From positions 1 to 42,305 of the forward strand of contig NZ_BLJQ01000013.1 of NCBI RefSeq assembly GCF_014132155.1: DNA of 42,305 nucleotides, read 5' to 3'. Positions 23,634 through 31,387 of this stretch are shown one piece after another. Every line of letters starts with the position of its first letter. The stretch's first letter is position 1. The translations under genes were made by a program, and so were the position numbers. The stretch is from Gluconobacter sp. Gdi (GTDB taxonomy: Bacteria; Pseudomonadota; Alphaproteobacteria; Acetobacterales; Acetobacteraceae). Below the pieces are notes generated by a model, which did not search any database, was not told where the DNA came from, and worked only from the letters and a program-made list of their open reading frames with translations.

Positions 23634-24812
23634 TCAGTTCAGGTCGCCATGAGCCGTATGCAGAACCCAGGTCGCGCCCTGCTGGCTGATGGTCAGGACT
23701 GCGCCGTAGCCCGGAATGACCGTGCCAACACCAACCTCGAACTGACGGGCCTGTCCGCTTGGGGCCGCGCTGTCTTCGATCATGGCGAGTTGCGGTGAGG
23801 CCGCAACGATCCGGTAGTGATGGATCCAGGCAGGCTTTGGAGCCGGGCCGGCCACGGCGGCCGGAGCGGGTGGAGCGGTCGAAGACGTCGGGGCCGCAGC
23901 CGCAGGCCTGTTCATGGCAGCACTCAGGGCCGCACGCGCTTTTTCGGCAGCCGCATGGGCCTGGGCAGCCTCATCGGCACCGGGATTTTCTGCGCCTGTC
24001 ACGGCATGATTGGCTTCGACCAGAGAGATGCGGCGCGTCAGATCGTTCAGGCGGTCTTCTTCAGCTTTGCGCTGTCCGGCCAGAGACTGGCGCAGGTCTT
24101 CAACTTCGCCACGCTCGCGTTCAATCACGCGGGCCTCAGCCGTGACGAGCTGAAGCACGTCGATCTGCTGCTGCGTCGCCATGGGCGCGGCCTGAAGGGT
24201 CTGGGCTGTCTTGACCGGATCGGCAGGCGGTGCGGGCGGCGCAACGACCGGGGCGTCAGTCTGGGCTGGCGCAGACTGCGATGCGGCTGAAGGCGTTGCA
24301 ACAGCGGCCGCAGGAGGCGCTTTCGGGGCGGTCGCAGAGGCGGGCGGGTTCGCCGCAGCTTTCGGGTGGCCGAGGGTCTGCATTTCTGCAAGATCGGCGG
24401 TTGCAGGAGGGGCCGCCACCGGAGCCGGTTCAGGGGCCTGAGCCACGGGCGCTGCCGCCTGATCCATACCCACTTCCTGACCAGGGGCAGAGACAGGGCG
24501 ATGGTGGTGCCCGCTGGCCGCCAGAATCCCCACGAGCAGGACGCCGCAGATCCCGAGACCCGAACCGCCGTAGAGCTTCTGGCGGGGTGTCAGTGCCTCG
24601 TAGCGCGAGATCAGGGGCGTGAGAAAAGAAGGGGAGCCGGATGATGCCGGTTCGACCGTGTGACTGTCAGCGTGGGCCGTTGGGTCGGCTTCGTGACCTT
24701 CCAGATCGTCCGCCACGGTGTCGTGCTGAGAAGGCAGCGGGGGAGCGGCCGACGCGGGCTCCATCCGACGCGGAGTGGTTTCGGTGTTCAGGTGATGAAC
24801 TGTGGAACTCAT
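23634..24812 (-). CDS. dotF: DotF/IcmG (TraP)-like bitopic protein
   Basis: 392 residues from the ATG at 24812. A long acidic, Pro-rich cytoplasmic part (1-80), one membrane segment at 82-100, a Pro/Ala-rich periplasmic linker (105-205), a coiled coil at about 215-275 (VIERERGEVEDLRQSL), and a C-terminal beta domain ending GAVLTISQQGATWVL. This plan fits IcmG/DotF and IncI TraP. DotF helps keep the inner part of the channel together. Longer than DotF (269) because of the linkers. Its ribosome site AAGGA is inside the strong leader hairpin at 24819-24849. Confidence 0.82.
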   Translation of the reverse strand: MSSTVHHLNTETTPRRMEPASAAPPLPSQHDTVADDLEGHEADPTAHADSHTVEPASSGSPSFLTPLISRYEALTPRQKLYGGSGLGICGVLLVGILAASGHHHRPVSAPGQEVGMDQAAAPVAQAPEPAPVAAPPATADLAEMQTLGHPKAAANPPASATAPKAPPAAAVATPSAASQSAPAQTDAPVVAPPAPPADPVKTAQTLQAAPMATQQQIDVLQLVTAEARVIERERGEVEDLRQSLAGQRKAEEDRLNDLTRRISLVEANHAVTGAENPGADEAAQAHAAAEKARAALSAAMNRPAAAAPTSSTAPPAPAAVAGPAPKPAWIHHYRIVAASPQLAMIEDSAAPSGQARQFEVGVGTVIPGYGAVLTISQQGATWVLHTAHGDLN

Positions 24813-24870
24813 AAAAAAGATCCTTCTGGCTGAGACTGCCAGAAGGATCGGGGAACGATCTGCGACTGAG
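24813..24870 (-). promoter_or_regulatory. recurrent motif plus terminator-like SD hairpin before dotF
   Basis: Minus strand: perfect CTCAGTCGCAGATC (24870-24857), then a perfect 12-bp inverted repeat GATCCTTCTGGC (24849-24838) and GCCAGAAGGATC (24830-24819) with a 7-base loop, then TTTTTT and immediately the ATG at 24812. It has the form of an intrinsic terminator and also contains the AAGGA ribosome site. It lies between dotG and dotF and could stop dotI-H-G readthrough, attenuate dotF, or block its translation. Confidence 0.85.
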
Positions 24871-24879
24871 TGCGGAAAT

Positions 24880-26166
24880 TCAGGGCTTATCGACAACGGG
24901 ATCCATGAACATGACGCCGACATTTACATTGGCGGCCAGAATGATGCGCGAGCGCGTTGGCGTGTCCTGTGTGAGGGCACTGTTGACGGCCGAGGCGGCA
25001 CTGCCTGCCGCGACGCCGAGCTGCTGGCCCATGTTCAGACGCTGGATATAGTTCATGCCACCCAGAGCACTGTAGCTGCCGGAGACGTTCGATGTCGTCT
25101 CGATGGCCTGGCCGAGGCCCTGCACAAATGCAGCCGCCGCTGGCATGACAAACCGCTGGAAAATCAGGGGATCGACGCTGGAAGCGACACCCTGCTTCAT
25201 GGTGTCAGGCGCCATCACCACGCCGTTTGTTGCCAGATTGCGGCCCTGATGAATGATCTTGTTGACCTGCACGACCAGGAGCTGCTCGTTTCCGGGTGCC
25301 CTCGCGACTGTCGCAATCATGCGGTCGCCAGCGATCGGACCGCTATCGGCCTCAAGAACGATCTGACCGGACAGGTCGCTGTCCGTTGCGGTGACGGTGT
25401 GGGCATAGATCCCGCGACCGGCCGGAATCAGCGCTGGTGGAGCTGCCGTATCGTGTGAGGCCGTGGCCGCTGCGGATGCGCCTGTTGCACCACGCGTGGC
25501 CATTGTCTTCTCGGCCTGAGGCTGACCCTCCTGCTCTGGCTTGAAGACCGCCTCCTGAAGGTCAGAGACAGGGGGCCGGGTCTGAAGTCCGCTTTCGATG
25601 CGCGCGATCTCGGCGACGTAGCGCGCACGGCGCTTTTCACGCTCCTGCTGTTCGGCCTGAGAGGTTTCGCCATTGCCGGAAGAGGAATAGGCCGGATCGG
25701 TCTGCACAAGCGGTGCCTGCGGTGCATTTTCGATATGCGGCGGCGTTGGCGGCGGTGCAGGAGGGGTAATTGGCGCGCTGTACCCGACTTCCTGCGGCTG
25801 ACCATGCGCGCCATCATAGGACAGGACGGCATCCTTTTTCTCGCCCTTGTCGGCGCGCGTAACGGCCGGTGCCAGATCCGGCGTGTAAGACTGGCCAGCG
25901 CCTTCGGACTTCTGCGCGGTTTCGGTGTTCTGCAGATGACGCAGACGATCCTGTTCCGGATTGGTGTTGGTTCCAGCGGGCAGAGCGTTCATCTCTGCGA
26001 TCTGACCCGGGTCAGACTTGGGCATCTGCTTGGTCTCATGATGTGAGACGACAAGCACCAGAGCGATCACGGAGACGGCCGAGGCGCCGAGCAGGACCAG
26101 GCGGCGGTTTCCGCCGCGTGTCGCGCTCGACAGGACGGATTTGAACTTGGGAAGCTTCGGCATCAT
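24880..26166 (-). CDS. dotG: DotG/IcmE (TraO)-like VirB10-type core protein
   Basis: 428 residues. DotG spans both membranes and forms the central channel. One inner-membrane segment at about 21-40, a Pro- and Glu-rich periplasmic spacer (45-225), and a C-terminal VirB10-like beta-barrel domain (about 235-425; motifs AGRGIYAHTVTATDSDLSGQI and AANVNVGVMFMDPV). Much shorter than Legionella DotG (about 1050), which has a long pentapeptide-repeat region; plasmid homologues usually lack it. The start overlaps the dotH stop (ATGA). Last gene of dotI-dotH-dotG. Confidence 0.93.
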   Translation of the reverse strand: MMPKLPKFKSVLSSATRGGNRRLVLLGASAVSVIALVLVVSHHETKQMPKSDPGQIAEMNALPAGTNTNPEQDRLRHLQNTETAQKSEGAGQSYTPDLAPAVTRADKGEKKDAVLSYDGAHGQPQEVGYSAPITPPAPPPTPPHIENAPQAPLVQTDPAYSSSGNGETSQAEQQEREKRRARYVAEIARIESGLQTRPPVSDLQEAVFKPEQEGQPQAEKTMATRGATGASAAATASHDTAAPPALIPAGRGIYAHTVTATDSDLSGQIVLEADSGPIAGDRMIATVARAPGNEQLLVVQVNKIIHQGRNLATNGVVMAPDTMKQGVASSVDPLIFQRFVMPAAAAFVQGLGQAIETTSNVSGSYSALGGMNYIQRLNMGQQLGVAAGSAASAVNSALTQDTPTRSRIILAANVNVGVMFMDPVVDKP

Positions 26167-27140
26167 GGCGTCATGTCCTTGAGAGACGCGGACACGGTCC
26201 GACCGGAATCCGACAGGAGAATGTAGGGGGTCTGGCGGAAGGCGTAGAGGGTGTAGCCGTCTTCACCGCGCTCAGAACTGTCCCAGGCAGGCGTCATGAG
26301 CGCCAGCCGCGTGCGGATGTAGAGTTCGTTGCCCATCCGCCACGCCCGCACATCGTCAGGGGAGAGACCTTCGACGCTCTGGGGAACGGCAGAGGCCGGA
26401 GCGATCCCCGACAGCATGGCATTCATGAAGGGCTCTGCTGTGCCAGGGGCGGCTTCCGGTCCCATTTCCTGTCTGGCGTTAGGGCCGTCTTCGTTCACGC
26501 GCACTGTCAGGTTGTCGTCATAGGTGCCCCGACCGGCCAGAAGCAGGAACGAGATCGGCTTGATGGCGCCTTTGAGCGTGACGAGCAGGCCACCACGCGG
26601 AGACAGCGACAGTGGCTCGATGTTGATGGTGTTGCTGCCAGCATAAGGAACGCAGGTGTAAAAACCCGTGGTCTGCACGGCAGGGGACCCCCCTTTGCCC
26701 CCGTCAGACGAGCAGTTCTTCAGACCATCCGGATTGGCGGACGTGCTGGTCGTGTTCCACGCGATCGGCCAGGGTGCTCCGGAGCGGTCCACGAACGAGA
26801 CGGCGGTGGGATAACCTTTGGTCGTGAAAATCAGCGATGTCTGCTGGCCGGGTGCGAAAGACACGCGAATGGCGGGGCGGCTGGTCGGAGCCGCGACTTC
26901 CGTAGCGACATCCTCACGCGCCTTCTGGTTCTCTTTGAGGCGGTTGCCGAGACGACGGATCATCTCCGGCGTCAGGGGAATGGCCTCATCTTCGGCGGCC
27001 TGCTGATCCTGTTGCTCGGCAGAGAGAGGGGGAGACGCTGGTGGGGTCTCCGGACCAGGGGCTGCCGACTGTGCCAGCGCGGTGAAGGGCATGAAGCCCA
27101 TGAGGCCAAGAAGGGCTAACGAAAAGGAACGGGTTTTCAT
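26163..27140 (-). CDS. dotH: DotH/IcmK (TraN)-like outer-membrane core protein
   Basis: 325 residues from the ATG at 27140, with GAGG about 7 bases upstream; a GTG at 27155 overlapping the dotI stop would add 5 residues. Signal peptide about 1-23 ending ALAQS. The DotH family pattern is clear in SFAPGQQTSLIFTTKGYPTA followed by SFVDRSGAPWPI and a C-terminal beta domain (PRGGLLVTLKGAIKPISFLL). DotH forms the outer-membrane pore ring with DotC and DotD. It lies between dotI and dotG, the conserved order. Confidence 0.93.
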   Translation of the reverse strand: MKTRSFSLALLGLMGFMPFTALAQSAAPGPETPPASPPLSAEQQDQQAAEDEAIPLTPEMIRRLGNRLKENQKAREDVATEVAAPTSRPAIRVSFAPGQQTSLIFTTKGYPTAVSFVDRSGAPWPIAWNTTSTSANPDGLKNCSSDGGKGGSPAVQTTGFYTCVPYAGSNTINIEPLSLSPRGGLLVTLKGAIKPISFLLLAGRGTYDDNLTVRVNEDGPNARQEMGPEAAPGTAEPFMNAMLSGIAPASAVPQSVEGLSPDDVRAWRMGNELYIRTRLALMTPAWDSSERGEDGYTLYAFRQTPYILLSDSGRTVSASLKDMTP

Positions 27141-27151
27141 GGCACGGATCC

Positions 27152-27781
27152 TCACTGCGGGCTGGCCACAAGCTGGGTGATGGCAATGCCGTCAGGGTGA
27201 TCAGCGTCATCGACACGTTCGACATGCACGGTTGCAATCAGGGTCTGGGAGCTTTCCACATTGACGTTCTCGCAGGTCTGAACGAACGGGAACTGCACGA
27301 CGTAATGGTGATGACCGTTGACCATGCTTTGCTGGCGAATGGTGGCGGCACGCGTCGGCTGCGCGTAGCAGAGCAGCTTGGCCTCTTTCATTTTCGCCAG
27401 ATTGCCGTCCTGGACGAAGGACTGCGCGAACGTATTCCAGCCATTCATGGTGAAATGCGCACCGGCTGCGTTAAGCTGCGACGGATAATCCCGGTAATTG
27501 ATGTTGTAGGGCTTGAGCGACCACTTGATGACCCACGACAGGAAATCTTCCTGACTGAGGATCGGGCTGTTTAGCGCGATAGCCGGGCGAGGGGCGTTGA
27601 TCCCATCCACGAAGAAATACTTCGGGAGTGGATGATACGACCAGGCGCGGGCCAGAAGAACGGCCAGAACAACCACGACAGCCGCGAGGGCGATGGACGT
27701 CTGCAAGGAACGCTCAACGATCTTTCCCTGAAAATCAGGATCGGTCAGGCGTCGGCTCAGGGATCCCGAGGAGCGGCTCAT
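27152..27781 (-). CDS. dotI: DotI/IcmL (TraM)-like inner-membrane protein
   Basis: 209 residues, the usual length. One membrane segment at about 28-46 and a periplasmic NTF2-like, VirB8-type domain (about 75-205), with the family stretches FVDGINAPRPAIALNSPI and SWVIKWSLKPYNINYRDYP. DotI forms part of the inner-membrane base of the channel. First large gene of dotI-dotH-dotG. The recurrent motif lies 88 bases upstream and a possible 19-residue leader peptide overlaps its start by 3 bases. Confidence 0.93.
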   Translation of the reverse strand: MSRSSGSLSRRLTDPDFQGKIVERSLQTSIALAAVVVVLAVLLARAWSYHPLPKYFFVDGINAPRPAIALNSPILSQEDFLSWVIKWSLKPYNINYRDYPSQLNAAGAHFTMNGWNTFAQSFVQDGNLAKMKEAKLLCYAQPTRAATIRQQSMVNGHHHYVVQFPFVQTCENVNVESSQTLIATVHVERVDDADHPDGIAITQLVASPQ

Positions 27782-27837
27782 GGCGCGATGTCTCCGTGGA
27801 ACGACAGCGGGGCTGCGGATGGCATTTCAAACCTCAT
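27778..27837 (-). CDS. possible 19-residue leader peptide before dotI
   Basis: An ORF MRFEMPSAAPLSFHGDIAP starts at 27837, directly after a GATGAC-ACA-GTCATC hairpin (27852-27838 on the minus strand), and its stop overlaps the dotI ATG. With it as the first ORF, the motif-to-start distance (31 bases) fits the other leaders better than dotI itself does (88). No Shine-Dalgarno is evident, so it may simply be untranslated leader. Confidence 0.3.
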   Translation of the reverse strand: MRFEMPSAAPLSFHGDIAP

Positions 27838-27868
27838 GATGACTGTGTCATCGTCACCGTGACCCGTT

Positions 27869-27882
27869 GATCTGCGACTGAA
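27869..27882 (-). promoter_or_regulatory. recurrent leader motif before dotI operon
   Basis: Minus strand reads TTCAGTCGCAGATC, one mismatch from consensus, between the stop of the regulator gene at 27909 and dotI. Two small inverted repeats follow (GTCAC/GTGAC and GATGAC/GTCATC). Confidence 0.7.
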
Positions 27883-27908
27883 GCTGAAAAAATGGAGAAA
27901 TTTGCGGA

Positions 27909-28952
27909 TTAATCGCCCGAGCGCATGACGGCGGTCTGCTGGTGCAAGCGGCTGATACGGCGGCCGTTACGGCGGGTGGTCCAGAAATAGAACCCGGCCT
28001 TACCGAGGCATTCGCGGCGCACGTAATCCATCTTCTTCAGATAGACCTCATACAGGTCCGGATCGAACGTGTTGCGCATGTCTTTCTTGGAGCGGCGCGG
28101 CAGATGGAGCCATCCGGACTGACTGACGATGGTGCGATCGGTCAGGAGAAAGTCCTCGGCCACTGCGTCAGGAGACTGGTGGGCAAAATGCCGCATGGCC
28201 AGCTCGTGCTGCATTTCCACGGACCACCGGGTGGTGCAGGCATTCCGGCTGAAGCCGATGATCAGCCCGGTTGGTGAGTTCCGGACCTGCCATCTGCGGC
28301 CCCGACGCTCTTCTGGCGTCAGGCGTGACGCCTGTTCCCAGGTCAGGACGACGGATGGGTCGGCGGGGATGGCGCAAGAGTCAGCACCTGGGCGGAGGCT
28401 GACGAGCTTCCGTTGCAGGCTGCGGACACTGCGGCCCATCTGTTTGGCAATGCGCTGGAGCCCGATGCGACGCTCACGGTGAGCCAGAAGAGTGGCAACG
28501 TCTGCGTCAGTCCAGACGACCTCGGCATAGCGTTCCCGTGCGGGCAAGCCGAGGGCAGCGCGCTTCTTGCGAACGGCCATGACTGTGCGGTCAAGACGCT
28601 TTGCTATGGCGGGAAGGTCTTCGCCCTCGGCCCATGCGCGGCTCAGGCGGCTGATGTCGAGAAGAGACCATGCCCGAGGCCCATTTCTGAGCGGGGTGCG
28701 CTTGAGAGGAAGTCCTTCCTCTCGCGCAATGGCTTCAATCTCCAGGCGGCTTATGAAAAGTGCGGCCGCGATGTGTGCAGCATTTACGCCCTTGGTCGCC
28801 ATCGTGATGACGAGCGTTCTGATTTCCTCAGGAGCTTTCCCAAGGGAAATCGGGGAATGCGTATTGCTGCGCTCTACGAGTGACGGTTGGAAAAGCCCAC
28901 CTGCTACGACGCCGGAAGCCGGAAGTGGGGAGCAGCGGGTGTGTGCAAACAT
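27909..28952 (-). CDS. multi-HTH (SANT/GcrA-like) putative regulator
   Basis: 347 residues from the ATG at 28952 (AGGGA about 9 bases upstream). Three repeated helix-turn-helix-like units: about 43-80 (EEIRTLVITMATKGVNAAHI), 95-137 (DLPAIAKRLDRTVMAVRKKRAALGL) and 145-185 (WTDADVATLLAHRE ... RIAKQMGRSVRSLQRKL). Units two and three resemble GcrA or Myb/SANT-type motifs. The C-terminal 150 residues are basic and unrecognised. No signal peptide. It lies directly upstream of the dotI leader and downstream of the tandem-XRE gene on the same strand, a plausible place for a transfer regulator. A 9-bp inverted repeat overlaps its start. Confidence 0.82.
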   Translation of the reverse strand: MFAHTRCSPLPASGVVAGGLFQPSLVERSNTHSPISLGKAPEEIRTLVITMATKGVNAAHIAAALFISRLEIEAIAREEGLPLKRTPLRNGPRAWSLLDISRLSRAWAEGEDLPAIAKRLDRTVMAVRKKRAALGLPARERYAEVVWTDADVATLLAHRERRIGLQRIAKQMGRSVRSLQRKLVSLRPGADSCAIPADPSVVLTWEQASRLTPEERRGRRWQVRNSPTGLIIGFSRNACTTRWSVEMQHELAMRHFAHQSPDAVAEDFLLTDRTIVSQSGWLHLPRRSKKDMRNTFDPDLYEVYLKKMDYVRRECLGKAGFYFWTTRRNGRRISRLHQQTAVMRSGD

Positions 28953-29001
28953 CGTCGGAAGTCCCTATCGCGTTTCAACGTGTAAGGTCTTATCCGACGA
29001 T
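28951..29001. repeat. 9-bp inverted repeat overlapping a regulator start
   Basis: ATCGTCGGA (28951-28959) and TCCGACGAT (28993-29001) are perfect complements 33 bases apart. The left arm covers the ATG of the SANT-like regulator gene. Could be an autoregulatory operator pair. Confidence 0.5.
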
Positions 29002-29050
29002 AGATCATCCGTTTCAAGTCTTATTACAAGAAACGACAAAAAGTTTTTTG

Positions 29051-29827
29051 TTAGTTCACCTGTTTCTGAACGGCGGCGTCTAATGCTGTGAAGCTATCCT
29101 TAAAAAATTCCACCTGCTCGCGGACGCTCTGAATGTTGCTGTAGAGTCCGAGCGTCCGGAGAGAATTGAAAATATCTTTCTGATTGGGAAGCCCAGGGAA
29201 TAGATCGAATGTAGCGACCTTCAAGGCCGCTGCGATACGTCGAAGAGACTCGATTGAGGGCTTTCTCAATCCGATTTCTATTAGTTGCAGAGCAGGCGTC
29301 TGATGCCCGCTAGCCGCGCCTAACTCAGAGACGTTCATCCCACGGGCAAGTCGAATATCTCTGATTCGTTCACCAAGCTGCCTCACAACAGGTTCTCGTG
29401 GGTCAGTTTCTGACGAGGTGACATCCTTGCTCTCGGCAACGTCATGCTCACGGGCTAGCTGGAGTTTATGTATTAGAAGAGATAAAGATGCAGACGTTTT
29501 TTGGAAGGCACTGACCAAGTCTAGGTACTTCTGTGTGTCTTCATCGCTTATTTTTACTTCGATCGGAAGTATATCATGATCATCAGGGGGGAGTATTTCA
29601 TTGGGAGGTGTCTTAAGGGCTAGAAGTATCTTATGAAGGGTCACATAAGATACATTTTTCCCCCTCTCGATATTTGAAATCGTCCCAACAGCCAAATCTG
29701 TTACGAAACAGATATTTACCACATTCATTCCCTTGCCTTCCCGAACTTCTTTAATTCTCTGTCCTAGGTCCACAAGATATTCGTCAGTTTGGCCGTCACT
29801 TACCTGCGTCTCTGTTTTCTTGTTCAT
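29051..29827 (-). CDS. tandem XRE-family (Cro/cI HTH) regulator
   Basis: 258 residues with two complete HTH_3 domains at about 21-79 (LGQRIKEVREGKGMNV ... GTISNIERGKN) and 151-211 (LGERIRDIRLARGMNVSEL ... LQLIEIGLRKPS), joined by a helical linker, plus a C-terminal helical tail. Having two related domains in one chain lets one molecule bind two half-sites or act as a covalent dimer. Composition is AT-richer than the dot genes. The gene is divergent from the STN-like gene at 29991, and two recurrent motifs lie head to head between them, so this protein is the best candidate to bind that motif. That link is inference. Confidence 0.88.
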   Translation of the reverse strand: MNKKTETQVSDGQTDEYLVDLGQRIKEVREGKGMNVVNICFVTDLAVGTISNIERGKNVSYVTLHKILLALKTPPNEILPPDDHDILPIEVKISDEDTQKYLDLVSAFQKTSASLSLLIHKLQLAREHDVAESKDVTSSETDPREPVVRQLGERIRDIRLARGMNVSELGAASGHQTPALQLIEIGLRKPSIESLRRIAAALKVATFDLFPGLPNQKDIFNSLRTLGLYSNIQSVREQVEFFKDSFTALDAAVQKQVN

Positions 29828-29858
29828 GGCTAGTTCTCTTTCTCGGCAGGCTTACGCA

Positions 29859-29875
29859 CCGGACTTCGGGTCCGG
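29859..29875. repeat. short hairpin between divergent genes
   Basis: CCGGAC (29859-29864) and GTCCGG (29870-29875) around TTCGG, within the XRE gene's upstream region. Stable as RNA; no T-run follows, so it is not called a terminator. Confidence 0.35.
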
Positions 29876-29934
29876 ATACTGCAAAATACCAGCGAGAGCG
29901 CCCCTGACAACTGAGTTCGAATTTAACATTTCTC

Positions 29935-29962
29935 CTCAGTCGCATGTCGATCTGCGATTTAG
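29935..29962. promoter_or_regulatory. two recurrent motifs abutting head to head
   Basis: CTCAGTCGCATGTC on the plus strand (29935-29948) is directly followed by GATCTGCGATTTAG (29949-29962), a motif copy on the minus strand. One points to the gene at 29991, the other to the XRE regulator at 29827. The pair makes an imperfect 28-bp palindrome. Confidence 0.7.
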
Positions 29963-29990
29963 AATATTAAGTTATTTCAGGAGAAACCGA

Positions 29991-30407
29991 GTGTTTGTAA
30001 TGTTGCCTCCCGCCCATGTGCAGCCAGCTCCAGCAATGCCCAAAGCGATGCTGACGGAAGCGGCCTTTGAGATCAGTCATGCGCCCCCGCCCCTTCCTTC
30101 GCCAGCCCCTTCGGGACCAGTCTCTCTGGCACCTCCCGCAGAGCCATCCGTGCAGGCCGAGCCGCCGAAGGTGGTTCATCACTTCCGCATGACGACTGGC
30201 TATGGCCATCAGGTGCCGCTGTCGTTCGCCGTGAGGCAGATCGTTCCATCAGGTGTCCGTGTCACTTACGGTGCGGGCGTTGATCCAGGCGAGGCCGTGG
30301 ACTGGCAGGGCGGTCGGGAATGGAACAAGGTTCTGGCCACCACAGTCAGCCCGCTTGGCGAGCGTATCGAGGTTGGGCGCGCTCACGTCACTATTTTGAA
30401 GAAATAA
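29991..30407 (+). CDS. TcpQ/STN-like domain protein of the transfer region
   Basis: 138 residues from the GTG at 29991, chosen because AGGAG ends 7 bases before it; an in-frame ATG at 30000 is too close for that site. A Pro-rich N-terminal half is followed by a compact domain at about 75-138: HQVPLSFAVRQIVPSGVRV, VDWQGGREWNKVL and SPLGERIEVG. The W-x-GGR-xW signature is typical of TcpQ/PilL-type and secretin STN domains. No clear signal peptide, so location is uncertain. Possibly part of the outer core. It heads the plus-strand transfer block and stands 54 bases before the next gene. Confidence 0.75.
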   Translation: MFVMLPPAHVQPAPAMPKAMLTEAAFEISHAPPPLPSPAPSGPVSLAPPAEPSVQAEPPKVVHHFRMTTGYGHQVPLSFAVRQIVPSGVRVTYGAGVDPGEAVDWQGGREWNKVLATTVSPLGERIEVGRAHVTILKK

Positions 30408-30409
30408 GC

Positions 30410-30455
30410 CTTAGTCGCAGATCGAACTGCTTTCCTCCTGGGACTTACCCAGGAG
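30410..30455 (+). promoter_or_regulatory. recurrent motif plus SD-burying hairpin before the dotA operon
   Basis: CTTAGTCGCAGATC at 30410-30423, then a perfect 8-bp inverted repeat CTCCTGGG (30435-30442) and CCCAGGAG (30448-30455) with loop ACTTA. The right arm is the AGGAG ribosome site of the gene at 30462. The motif begins three bases after the previous stop codon. Confidence 0.8.
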
Positions 30456-30461
30456 AGAGGC

Positions 30462-30848
30462 ATGTCACCAGACGATCCAACACCGCACAGGGACACCCCG
30501 CAGAGTTCTCTGGCCCCTAACCTTGCTCTTGCACGGCACAACCTGCTTGAGCATTTCCGTGTCCGGAATGGACACACTTCCGGCACGGATGGGGCGATCA
30601 TCACCTCTCTGGCCGATCTCCTTGTGTCTTTACCGAGCGAGGAGCGACGGATCTTTGTTTCCGAAGTGGTCTCGACCGTTAGTGGCGGAGAAGATCTTGT
30701 AGCATCTGCGGTCTCCAGCCGTGCTGAACTGGTCTCGTGGACAGACAGCCAGAAGCGGGCAGAGCTGTCCGCGCGGGTATTTTCTGAAGATCGTCTCGCG
30801 CTTCTGTGCGACCTTCTCGATCCAGAAGCAGAGAGGGCGGCCGCATGA
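30462..30848 (+). CDS. unrecognised cytoplasmic protein, first gene of the dotA operon
   Basis: 128 residues. The start is fixed by AGGAG-AGAGGC-ATG. Soluble and helical, acidic near the end (LLDPEAERAAA), no signal peptide. A short segment RVRNGHT is encoded by the GTGTCC palindrome at 30559-30575, so part of the protein sequence may be shaped by a DNA site. The stop overlaps the next start (ATGA). No family recognised. As first gene behind the leader hairpin its translation could gate the operon. Confidence 0.75.
   Translation: MSPDDPTPHRDTPQSSLAPNLALARHNLLEHFRVRNGHTSGTDGAIITSLADLLVSLPSEERRIFVSEVVSTVSGGEDLVASAVSSRAELVSWTDSQKRAELSARVFSEDRLALLCDLLDPEAERAAA
30559..30575. promoter_or_regulatory. 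palindromic operator-like site, copy 3, inside a gene
   Basis: GTGTCC-GGAAT-GGACAC within codons 33-38 of the gene at 30462. Same arms and 5-base spacing as the sites at 3642, 5592 and 41394. Confidence 0.5.
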
Positions 30849-31387
30849 AACGGACATCCTTTCTTTTCGTGACCGCAGTTTTGTCGGTCCCTTTGAGCGC
30901 GTCTGCTGCGACACAGGGTAGCCAGGCCTGCGCCACCCTCACGCAGGCGGCAGCGGACGCCGTAAACGGGCGCATCAAGGCTAACAATGCTTATGAGAAG
31001 CAGCCTGAAAGTGTCAGTGGCCTCTCCTGTCTGGACAAGTTTTTCAATGGCACGGGCCTCAATCTCCTGACGAACATTGCGAACCCGGCAGCGCTGATCA
31101 ATGACGTTGTCGGGCAGGTCGAAGGAGAAATCTGCTCGGCCGCCCAGACCGAATGGGACAATACCGTCGGGGCCGCGCAACAATGTGGCCTGAGCCTGAA
31201 CGGTGTGAATGTCGGTCTCGGCCTGTCAGGCGGAAACGGCCTCATGTGCCCCTCCCTGAATTTTGGCGGCAGCGGCCCGCAGCTTGCGGCCGGGAGCCTC
31301 GGGAATGGCGACTCAAACGGGTATGTCCGGGGGGAGCCACGTCTGCCGACCGGCTACACCAGCACCTCTCTGGATGGGGTATTCTGA
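30845..31387 (+). CDS. periplasmic transfer protein of unknown family
   Basis: 180 residues from the ATG at 30845. Signal peptide MKRTSFLFVTAVLSVPLSASA (1-21). The mature part has five cysteines (QACATL, LSCLDK, EICSAA, QQCGLS, LMCPSL), enough for disulfides, and a Gly-rich end (GLGLSGGNG, FGGSGPQ). It overlaps the gene before by 4 bases and the gene after by 1 (TGATG). Position between the leader gene and the TraW-like gene suggests a periplasmic channel or pilus-related part. The DsbC-like protein at 36945 may assist its folding. Confidence 0.78.
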   Translation: MKRTSFLFVTAVLSVPLSASAATQGSQACATLTQAAADAVNGRIKANNAYEKQPESVSGLSCLDKFFNGTGLNLLTNIANPAALINDVVGQVEGEICSAAQTEWDNTVGAAQQCGLSLNGVNVGLGLSGGNGLMCPSLNFGGSGPQLAAGSLGNGDSNGYVRGEPRLPTGYTSTSLDGVF

